A stretch of DNA of 64,000 nucleotides from Rhodococcus koreensis (lineage in GTDB: Bacteria > Actinomycetota > Actinomycetes > Mycobacteriales > Mycobacteriaceae), in assembly GCF_900105905.1 (NCBI RefSeq), contig NZ_FNSV01000005.1, positions 4,464,001 to 4,528,000 of the forward strand, read 5' to 3'. This document shows positions 49,373 through 56,623 of the stretch, in pieces. Under the pieces are notes generated by a model. It was not told the origin of the DNA. It searched no databases and saw nothing but the letters and a program-made list of their open reading frames with translations. How positions within the stretch are numbered: the stretch's first letter is position 1; each line of letters starts with the position of its first letter. Made by a program: the position numbers and the translations under genes.

Positions 49373-50806
49373 ATGTCCACGACAGCAGAAGAGACGCCCA
49401 CCCAGGCGCTCCCCACACAGACCCGCACCCTCACCGGCTGGGGACGCACCGCGCCCACCACCGCGCAGGTGCTGTCCACTCCCGACGTGGAGGTGATCGC
49501 GCAAGCGGTCGCCCAGGTCGCGGAGCAGAACGAGTCGAAGCCCGCTCACCTGCAGCGTGGGGTGATCGCCCGTGGCCTCGGCCGCTCCTACGGCGACCCG
49601 GCGCAGAACGCCGGTGGCCTGGTCATCGACATGAATGCGCTGAACCGGATCCATCGCATCGACCGCGACACCCACCTCGTGGAGGTCGACGCCGGCGTCA
49701 ACCTGGATCAGCTGATGAAGGCGGCTCTGCCGTTCGGACTGTGGGTTCCGGTACTGCCGGGCACCCGGCAGGTCACCATCGGCGGTGCCATCGGCTCCGA
49801 CATCCACGGCAAGAACCATCACAGCGCCGGCAGCTTCGGCAACCATGTGGTGTCGCTGGACCTGCTCACCGCCGACGGCAAGGTGCGGACGCTGACGCCG
49901 AAGGGCGGCCGCAACGACCCCAAGGGCGCACTGTTCTGGGCGACGATCGGCGGCATGGGCCTGACGGGCATCATCCTCAAGGCGACCATCAAGATGACGC
50001 CGACCGAGACGGCGTATTTCATCGCCGACGGCGACGTCACGCAGACGCTCGACGAGACCATCGCGCTGCACAGCGACGGCAGCGAGGCCAACTACGAGTA
50101 CTCGAGCGCCTGGTTCGACGCCATCGCCGCGCCCCCGAAGCTGGGCCGGGCCGCGGTCTCCCGGGGCTCGCTGGCGAAGCTCGACCAGTTGCCGGCGAAG
50201 TTGCAGAAGAATCCGCTGGCGTTCGACGCGCCGCAGCTGCTGACGTTCCCGGACGTGTTCCCGAACGGCCTGGCCAACAAGTTCAACTTCTCGATGATCG
50301 GCGAGTTGTGGTTCCGGAAGTCCGGCACCTACCGCGACAAGGTTCAGAACCTGACGCAGTTCTACCACCCGCTCGACATGTTCGGTGAGTGGAACCGCGC
50401 CTACGGGTCGAACGGATTCCTGCAGTACCAGTTCGTGGTGCCGACCACCGCGGTCGAGGAGTTCAAGGCGATCATCCGCGACATCCAGACGTCGGGGCAC
50501 TACTCGTTCCTCAACGTGTTCAAGCTGTTCGGCGAGGGCAACCAGGCGCCGCTGAGCTTCCCGATCCCGGGCTGGAACATCTGCGTCGACTTCCGCATCA
50601 AGCCCGGCCTGAACGAATTCGTCACCGAACTCGACAAGCGGGTCCTGAAGTTCGGCGGCCGTCTCTACACGGCCAAGGATTCGCGGACCACCGCCGAGAC
50701 GTTCCACGCCATGTACCCGCGGATCGACGAGTGGATCGCCACCCGCCGCAAGTACGACCCCACCAATGTCTTCGCCTCCGATATGTCCAGAAGGTTGGAA
50801 CTGTAG
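49373..50806 (+). CDS. dprE1: Decaprenylphosphoryl-beta-D-ribose 2'-oxidase DprE1
   Basis: 477 aa from the ATG at 49373 (479 from 49367; the -10 box favours the second). FAD-linked oxidase of the vanillyl-alcohol oxidase type: RGLGRSYGDPAQNAGG, PGTRQVTIGGAIGSDIHGKNHH and GGMGLTGII in the FAD domain. GWNICVDFRIK keeps the cysteine that covalently binds benzothiazinone inhibitors in mycobacterial DprE1. It oxidises decaprenyl-phosphoribose, and with DprE2 forms decaprenyl-phosphoarabinose, the only arabinose donor for the cell wall. Its stop overlaps the dprE2 GTG by one base. Confidence 0.95.
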   Translation: MSTTAEETPTQALPTQTRTLTGWGRTAPTTAQVLSTPDVEVIAQAVAQVAEQNESKPAHLQRGVIARGLGRSYGDPAQNAGGLVIDMNALNRIHRIDRDTHLVEVDAGVNLDQLMKAALPFGLWVPVLPGTRQVTIGGAIGSDIHGKNHHSAGSFGNHVVSLDLLTADGKVRTLTPKGGRNDPKGALFWATIGGMGLTGIILKATIKMTPTETAYFIADGDVTQTLDETIALHSDGSEANYEYSSAWFDAIAAPPKLGRAAVSRGSLAKLDQLPAKLQKNPLAFDAPQLLTFPDVFPNGLANKFNFSMIGELWFRKSGTYRDKVQNLTQFYHPLDMFGEWNRAYGSNGFLQYQFVVPTTAVEEFKAIIRDIQTSGHYSFLNVFKLFGEGNQAPLSFPIPGWNICVDFRIKPGLNEFVTELDKRVLKFGGRLYTAKDSRTTAETFHAMYPRIDEWIATRRKYDPTNVFASDMSRRLEL

Positions 50807-51567
50807 TGATCAACGCTGTCGGGAACCCCCAGACCCTCCTGCTGCTCGGTGGCACCTCCGAGATCGGTCTCGCGATCTGCGAGGAGTACCTGAAGAAGGC
50901 GCCGATGCGGGTGATCCTCGCCGCGCTGCCCGGCGACCCCGGGCGCGACGGCGCGGTGGCCCAGTTGAAGGCGGCAGGCGCCAACGCCGTCGATGTCATC
51001 GACTTCGACGCCGTCGACACCGAGAGCCACCCGAAGGTCATCGACGACGCCTGGGCGAAAGGCGACGTCGACGTCACCATCGTCGCGTTCGGCCTGCTCG
51101 GCGACGCCGAGGAACTGTGGCAGAACCAGCGCAAGGCCGTCCAGATCGCCGAGGTCAACTACACCGCGGCCGTGTCCGTCGGCGTCCTGGTCGGCGAGAA
51201 GATGAAGGCACAGGGCTTCGGCCAGATCATCGCCATGTCGTCCGCCGCGGGCGAGCGCGTGCGCCGCTCCAACTTCGTGTACGGCTCCACCAAGGCCGGA
51301 CTCGACGGCTTCTACCTCGGACTCGGTGAGGCCCTGCGTGAGTTCGGTCCGCGCGTCCTCGTCATCCGTCCCGGCCAGGTCCGTACCCGCATGTCCGCGG
51401 ACGTGAAGGAAGCCCCGCTGACGGTGAACAAGGAAGACGTGGCCAAGCTCGCCGTCACGTCGGCGGAGAAGGGCAAGGATCTCGTCTGGGCGCCCGGCGC
51501 ATTCCGGTACGTGATGATGATCCTGCGGCACATCCCGCGACCGATCTTCAAGAAGCTGCCCATCTAA
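50806..51567 (+). CDS. dprE2: Decaprenylphosphoryl-2-keto-ribose reductase DprE2
   Basis: 253 aa SDR. LLLLGGTSEIGLAICEEYL is the NADH motif; AMSSAAGERVRRSNFVYGSTKAGLDGF holds the Ser...Tyr-x3-Lys catalytic set; RPGQVRTRMS follows. It reduces the DprE1 product to decaprenyl-phosphoarabinose. GTG start at 50806 overlapping the dprE1 TAG, so translation is coupled. Confidence 0.95.
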   Translation: MINAVGNPQTLLLLGGTSEIGLAICEEYLKKAPMRVILAALPGDPGRDGAVAQLKAAGANAVDVIDFDAVDTESHPKVIDDAWAKGDVDVTIVAFGLLGDAEELWQNQRKAVQIAEVNYTAAVSVGVLVGEKMKAQGFGQIIAMSSAAGERVRRSNFVYGSTKAGLDGFYLGLGEALREFGPRVLVIRPGQVRTRMSADVKEAPLTVNKEDVAKLAVTSAEKGKDLVWAPGAFRYVMMILRHIPRPIFKKLPI

Positions 51568-51578
51568 GCTTCGCCCTC

Positions 51579-53471
51579 GTGACGGAAGCAGACGTAGCAC
51601 CGGCCCGACGGTCCCTGTCGACAGCTGCCGAAATGCTGCTGGGGGCCGTCGTGGCCGCGGTGGTGGCAGCGGTCGGACTGTTCGCGTTCGGGCGGGTGCA
51701 GTGGCCGGCGTTCAACTCGTCCAACGTGACCCAGGCCGTCACGACGGTCGGCCAGGTCGTGGCCATCGCGGGTATCGCGGCGTCGGTGCTGCTGGTCCGG
51801 TTGCACCGGGCCGCGCGGTTCGCCCGGCTGCTGTCGTGGGCGAGCCTGTCCGGCTTCGTCACCGTCACACTCGGTCTGCCGCTGGCCGCGACCAAGCTGT
51901 ATCTGCACGGTGTCTCCGTCGACCAGGAGTTCCGCACCGAATACCTCACGCGGCTGACGGACTCGGCCGCACTGCGTGACATGACGTACGCCGACCTGCC
52001 GCCGTACTACCCGGCCGGCTGGTTCTGGGCGGGTGGGCGCGTCGCCAACCTCCTCGGCATGGACGGCTGGGAAGCGTTCAAGCCGTACGCCATCGGATCC
52101 CTCGCCGTCGCCGCCGTCGTCGCACTGGTGTTGTGGAGCAACCTGATCCGCCACGACCTGGCCATCGTGGTGTCCCTCGCGACGACGGCCCTCGTCCTGG
52201 CCTACGGTTCGCCGGAACCGTACGGCGCCGTCATCACGCTGCTGATCGGTCCCGCGCTCGTCCTCGCCTGGGGCGGCCTGAATCGTGCCGACGGGCGCGG
52301 CGGTTGGGGTGCCGTGATCGGCACCGGCCTGTTCCTCGGTCTCGCCGCCACGTTCTACACGCTGTATCTCGGTCTCGCCGCCTTCGCGATCACCCTGCTC
52401 GCACTGCTGGCGGCGGCGCTGCGCGTGCGCGCCCGGAAGTCGTGGCGGGCGGCGGTCGACCCGCTGGTCCGGCTGATCGTGATCGCCGCCGTGTCCGGGC
52501 TCCTCGCACTGACCGTGTGGCTGCCGTATCTACTGAAGGTCGTGGGTGGTTCGCCCGCCGCGTCGGGAACCGCGCTGCACTACCTGCCCGAGGCGGGCGC
52601 ACAGCTGCCGTTGCCGATGATCCACTTCTCCCTCACCGGGGCGTTGTGCCTGCTCGGCACCATCTGGCTCGTCGCCCGCGCGTCGACGTCACGGCGCGCG
52701 CAGGCCCTCGGCGTCGGAGTGGTGGCCATCTACCTGTGGTCGCTGTTGTCGATGGCGTTCACGGTGCTCGGCAGCACCCTGCTCTCGTTCCGGCTCGAGC
52801 CCGTGCTGATCGTCCTGCTCGGCGCGGCAGGCGTCTTCGGATTCGTCGAATTCGCGGGGTGGCTCGTGCTCGCGACCAGCGACAACCCGCGGGTCAAGGG
52901 TGCGGTCCTGGTGATCGGCGTGCTGGGTGCGCTGTCGTTCGTCCAGAACATCCCGAAGTTCCTCGACTCCGACATTGCCGTCGCCTACACCGACACCGAC
53001 GGCAACGGCGAACGCGCCGACCAGCGCCCACCCGGTGCCGCCGCCCACTACGCGGCGGTCGACGAACTCATCCGGGCGCAGGTCCCCCGCGACCGCGACG
53101 ACACGGTGGTCCTCACCGCCGACACCAGCTTCCTCAGCTTCTACCCCTACCTCGGGTTCCAGGCGCTGACGTCGCATTACTCGAATCCCTTGGCGGACTT
53201 CGCCGGACGCGCCCGGACCATCGCGGAGTGGAGCGAGCTCGAGACACCCGACCAGCTGGTGGCCGCACTCGACGCGGCGCCGTGGCGGGCGCCCGACGCG
53301 TTCGTGTTCCGGCAGGGCCCCGACGGATACACGCTGCGGCTCGCCGAGGACGTGTATCCCAACGACCCCAACGTGCGCCGCTACACCGTCACGTTCCCGA
53401 AGGAACTGTTCGACGACCCGCGATTCACGGTGTCGGAGACCGGACCGTTCGTCGTCGTCACAAGAAACTGA
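51579..53471 (+). CDS. aftA: Galactan 5-O-arabinofuranosyltransferase AftA
   Basis: 630 aa with 11-13 predicted transmembrane helices and a C-terminal outer domain. VDQEFRTEYLTRLTDSAALRDMTYADLPPYYPAGWFW in the first long outer loop holds the acidic motif of the GT85 AftA family and is strongly conserved. AftA primes the galactan chain with the first arabinofuranose from decaprenyl-phosphoarabinose. GTG start 11 nt after dprE2, so gtrA-side donor synthesis and priming are linked in dprE1-dprE2-aftA. Confidence 0.94.
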   Translation: MTEADVAPARRSLSTAAEMLLGAVVAAVVAAVGLFAFGRVQWPAFNSSNVTQAVTTVGQVVAIAGIAASVLLVRLHRAARFARLLSWASLSGFVTVTLGLPLAATKLYLHGVSVDQEFRTEYLTRLTDSAALRDMTYADLPPYYPAGWFWAGGRVANLLGMDGWEAFKPYAIGSLAVAAVVALVLWSNLIRHDLAIVVSLATTALVLAYGSPEPYGAVITLLIGPALVLAWGGLNRADGRGGWGAVIGTGLFLGLAATFYTLYLGLAAFAITLLALLAAALRVRARKSWRAAVDPLVRLIVIAAVSGLLALTVWLPYLLKVVGGSPAASGTALHYLPEAGAQLPLPMIHFSLTGALCLLGTIWLVARASTSRRAQALGVGVVAIYLWSLLSMAFTVLGSTLLSFRLEPVLIVLLGAAGVFGFVEFAGWLVLATSDNPRVKGAVLVIGVLGALSFVQNIPKFLDSDIAVAYTDTDGNGERADQRPPGAAAHYAAVDELIRAQVPRDRDDTVVLTADTSFLSFYPYLGFQALTSHYSNPLADFAGRARTIAEWSELETPDQLVAALDAAPWRAPDAFVFRQGPDGYTLRLAEDVYPNDPNVRRYTVTFPKELFDDPRFTVSETGPFVVVTRN

Positions 53472-53583
53472 TCGGTCTGTTCGCGTTTACTCGGCCCTGC
53501 TCGCGGGAACACCGCAGCCAATCAGGGAAGCGGGTATTTTCCGCGCCCTGAGGGGAATTGTCGGGTCGTCGCGAGGAGCGGTC

Positions 53584-53859
53584 ATGCCGGATGCAGTGGA
53601 GCCTCGACGTGCCGGCAGCGGTGCCGAAGACTATCTTCTCGGCACCGCTCCCGGTGAGGTGATCGTGCATGCCGGACTCGCAACGACGATCGGAGCGATC
53701 ATCGGTGTCTACGTCGGGCACTGGGCGCTTTTCGTGGTCGCAGTGCTCGGCGCCGCCGTGTTCGTCGCCGGCGACGTCGTCGTCCATCTGAGTCGACAAA
53801 GGTCGCCGGACATCAGTCCGGCGACCCCTGTCAGGCACCCTGTCGGGCGGGCTGCCTAG
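53584..53859 (+). CDS. Small two-helix membrane protein, unknown function
   Basis: 91 aa. About 30 polar residues precede two hydrophobic helices (VIVHAGLATTIGAIIGVYVG and FVVAVLGAAVFVAGDVVVHL), with a polar tail. No family is recognised. The ATG has a GAGGAGCGG Shine-Dalgarno 4 nt upstream. It lies between aftA and the porin gene, and its stop overlaps the porin stop by 4 nt (convergent). Confidence 0.6.
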   Translation: MPDAVEPRRAGSGAEDYLLGTAPGEVIVHAGLATTIGAIIGVYVGHWALFVVAVLGAAVFVAGDVVVHLSRQRSPDISPATPVRHPVGRAA

Positions 53860-54557
53860 TTGAGCTTCTGCGGCACGCCGTAAGTCATCACGGTGTCACC
53901 GTTCTCCGTCACGGCCATCGCGTACGGACGGATGGTGACCGGCCCGATAGCACCGGAGATGGAGCCATGAACTCCCTGCATCCTGACCACAGCCGCCGAT
54001 CCGTCGAACTCCTGCCCCTCGAGGAGCGGGACGGTGGTGATTCCACCCGGTTCCAGGTCGATATCGAGTTCCTGCGACGGAATGATGTCACCGGCGAGTT
54101 CCGCGTTGGTCCCTGCGTTCAGGTCCAGCGTGAAGTCGGGGACGAGTCCCAGGTTGATTCCATTACTCGACCCGATTGCGAACCCGAGTCCGGGCGAGTT
54201 GAGGACGATGGTCGCGCCTGCCAACGAGACCGGGTAACCGATCTGATAACCGACGGTGAGCTGAGTTCCCTTGAACTCTTCCGCGTTCGGCCCGGTGATG
54301 GCGACCCCCGCGTAACCGTTGTGGAAGAACTCCACGCTGGTAGGTACGCCGTCCAGCGGCGGTACGACCTGATACTGCGTGTCGCCCTGGACGACTTCGA
54401 TGCGATTCCCTCGTGCATCGATCACGGAGCTGGAATTGTCCACGCCGGCCGACGCCGTGCCGTTGCCCATGACCATGGCGAGCGCGGCGATGCCTGCGAC
54501 TGCAACCGTCCGTGTGAAGCGTTTGTACCCAAATCGAGATGTGCTGATGTCCGTCAT
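53856..54557 (-). CDS. MspA family porin
   Basis: 233 aa. A long signal peptide (about 37 residues, ending SAG before VDNSS) precedes a beta-rich mature protein: LTVGYQIGYPVSLAGATIVLNSPGLGFAIGSSNGINLGL, TLDLNAGTNAELAGDIIPSQELDIDLEPGGITTVPLLEGQEFDG, and IGPVTIRPYAMAVTENGDTVMTYG. These match the MspA octameric porins that let hydrophilic solutes cross the mycolic-acid outer membrane. The A at start 54557 follows a weak GAATGGGG Shine-Dalgarno. It stands between aftA and the emb genes, inside the otherwise conserved arabinan cluster. Confidence 0.9.
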   Translation of the reverse strand: MTDISTSRFGYKRFTRTVAVAGIAALAMVMGNGTASAGVDNSSSVIDARGNRIEVVQGDTQYQVVPPLDGVPTSVEFFHNGYAGVAITGPNAEEFKGTQLTVGYQIGYPVSLAGATIVLNSPGLGFAIGSSNGINLGLVPDFTLDLNAGTNAELAGDIIPSQELDIDLEPGGITTVPLLEGQEFDGSAAVVRMQGVHGSISGAIGPVTIRPYAMAVTENGDTVMTYGVPQKLN

Positions 54558-54771
54558 GCCGACCCCATTCAGAATGCACTGCAACCGATACGGAAAAGCA
54601 TGCTGAGCGTAACCAGTGGGGCAGAAGAATATCCCTGTATTGATCAGAAGTTCACAAATCAACTTGATGTGATACACGCAACAATTACCCGATCGCAACC
54701 CAGGAAGCTCTCAGCGACCTCCGGTACCCTCGATCGATTGACATCGACCCGAGAACCGGAGGCGCTGCTGC

Positions 54772-56568
54772 GTGACTGAGATACTCACCCCGGTCGAGAC
54801 GACTCGGCCCGCCGGGAGCACCAGCACCACCGCTCGCCCTGTCCGCTCCCGTTTCCGGCCGCACCCGGCCGATGTCGCAGCGGTCGTCTTCTACGTCGGC
54901 CTGGCCGCATTCGTGTTGGCCCGCCAGTGGAAACACCTCGGAACCGGCTATCTGGTGCGCAGCGGCCAGGACCAGACCATGTGGGAGTGGTTCTTCGCGG
55001 TCGCCGCACGCTCGCTGGTCCATCTGGAGAACCCGCTGTCCAGCGACCTGCAGAACTATCCGCTGGGCGTCAATCTCATGGGCAACACGGCGATGTTCGG
55101 CATCAGCATTCCGCTGGCGCCCGTCACACTGTTGTTCGGACCGAACGTCACATTCACTCTGGCACTCACACTTGGCCTGTCGGGCACGGCAATTGCCTGG
55201 TATTGGGTCTTCTCACGGCACGTCGTGTCCTCGCGACTCGCGGCGGCCGTCGGCGGCGGCCTGTGCGGTTTCGCACCCGCCCTGATCTCGCACACCAACG
55301 GGCATCCCAACTTCGTCGCCCTGTTCCTGCTGCCCTTCATCGCGCTCGCCGTGATCAGGCTGGGCAGCGGCGCGCGACCCGTGCGCGACGGCATCGTGCT
55401 GGGACTGCTGATCGCCTACCAGATCTTCCTCGGCGAGGAACCCCTGCTGATCTACGCGCTGGCGTTCACGGTCTTCGGGATCGCCTACGCGGCGTCGCGC
55501 CCGCGGACCGCGTTCGCGGCAGTCAGGCACAGCATCAAGGGTTTTGCGGTCGCGGGCGGCGTCGCGCTGGCCGTCGCCGCCGTTCCCCTGTGGTGGCAGT
55601 TCTTCGGGCCCGACAGCTACCGCGCGATCGAACACGGCCCGGTGGGCAACGACACCGAATCGTTCACCAGCTTTCCGACATCCTCCCTGGCAGGCGAGCC
55701 CGGGTCCGCCGAGTTCAGCATGAACGCCACCGAGGAGAACGCGTACTTCGGCTGGCCCCTGCTGATTCTCCTCGGTCTGTCCGCCCTGTGGCTGTGGCGG
55801 ATGCCGCTCGCACGCGCCGCGGCCGCGACGGTCGCCGTGATGGGCGTCCTGTCGCTCGGGACGTCGCTGACGATCGGCGGCTGGGACACCGGAATTCCGT
55901 TGCCGTGGAAGCTGATCTCACACCTGCCGCTCCTCGAGTCCGTCCTCGAATCACGCTTTGCGATGGGCTGCCTGCCCGCCGCCGCGCTGCTGCTCACGCT
56001 GGGCACCGACCGCGCCCTGGCGTCCGCCCGCGAGGGCCAGCGGACCACCACGCTGCTGTGGGTGGGGTGGCTCGCGGTGGCGCTGCTTCCGCTGACGCCG
56101 ACACCCCTGGCAGTCGTGCAGCGGGACGCCGCGCCGAACTTCTTCGCCGACGGTACGTGGCGGGACTACGTCACCGACGGTTCCGTCGTCACGGTGCCGC
56201 TCCCCTCCCCGGAAAACGCCCGGATGCTGCGCTGGCAGACCGAGCAGGATCTCGCATTCCCCATTGCCGGTGGATATTTCGTCGGCCCGGCCGGCAGCGA
56301 GCAGCGGGGCAAGTACGGGCCCGACGACCGCCCCACCGCACTACTGCTCGCGTCCGCGCAGTCGTCCGGCCAGGTGCCGGTCATCGACGACGCGACGAGG
56401 GCCCAGGCGCTGACCGACCTGAAGTTCTGGAACGCCGACGTCCTGGTCCTGCCGCACACCCAGAACGATCGCGTCCTGCGGGAGACGGTCCGGCAACTCG
56501 TCGGGGCGCCGGCGAAACCCGTCGACGGCGTGTGGCTGTGGGACGTGCGGTGGCTGCGCCACCCGTGA
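54772..56568 (+). CDS. GT-C-like integral membrane protein, unknown substrate
   Basis: 598 aa with about 11 transmembrane helices and a C-terminal outer domain. SGQDQTMWEWFFAVAARSLVHLENPLSSDLQNYPLGVNLM (residues about 64-100, first outer loop) carries an acidic Asp67 where GT-C transferases bind the lipid donor. No close family was recognised. Its position directly upstream of the emb genes suggests a role in arabinan or lipoarabinomannan decoration. GTG start with CGGAGGCG upstream. Its stop lies in the left arm of the palindrome before emb. Confidence 0.7.
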   Translation: MTEILTPVETTRPAGSTSTTARPVRSRFRPHPADVAAVVFYVGLAAFVLARQWKHLGTGYLVRSGQDQTMWEWFFAVAARSLVHLENPLSSDLQNYPLGVNLMGNTAMFGISIPLAPVTLLFGPNVTFTLALTLGLSGTAIAWYWVFSRHVVSSRLAAAVGGGLCGFAPALISHTNGHPNFVALFLLPFIALAVIRLGSGARPVRDGIVLGLLIAYQIFLGEEPLLIYALAFTVFGIAYAASRPRTAFAAVRHSIKGFAVAGGVALAVAAVPLWWQFFGPDSYRAIEHGPVGNDTESFTSFPTSSLAGEPGSAEFSMNATEENAYFGWPLLILLGLSALWLWRMPLARAAAATVAVMGVLSLGTSLTIGGWDTGIPLPWKLISHLPLLESVLESRFAMGCLPAAALLLTLGTDRALASAREGQRTTTLLWVGWLAVALLPLTPTPLAVVQRDAAPNFFADGTWRDYVTDGSVVTVPLPSPENARMLRWQTEQDLAFPIAGGYFVGPAGSEQRGKYGPDDRPTALLLASAQSSGQVPVIDDATRAQALTDLKFWNADVLVLPHTQNDRVLRETVRQLVGAPAKPVDGVWLWDVRWLRHP

Positions 56569-56608
56569 GTACTTATTAACCGCCGGACGTTAATAAGTAC
56601 TCACGGGT
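56561..56608. promoter_or_regulatory. Palindrome upstream of the first emb gene (second copy)
   Basis: ACCCGTGAGTACTTATTAAC (56561-56580) pairs perfectly over 20 bp with 56589-56608; loop CGCCGGAC. The inner 40 bp (56565-56604) match the gtrA/dprE1 palindrome at nearly all positions. It ends the GT-C-like gene (stop inside the left arm) and may terminate it, but the right edge is also 19 nt before the emb GTG. Confidence 0.6.
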
Positions 56609-56611
56609 GAC

Positions 56612-56617
56612 TAACAT
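56612..56617 (+). promoter_or_regulatory. -10 box of the first emb gene
   Basis: TAACAT ends 6 nt before the GTG at 56624; TTAATA in the palindrome's right arm (56590-56595), 16 nt upstream, may be the -35. Probably leaderless. Confidence 0.5.
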
Positions 56618-56623
56618 CGTGCT

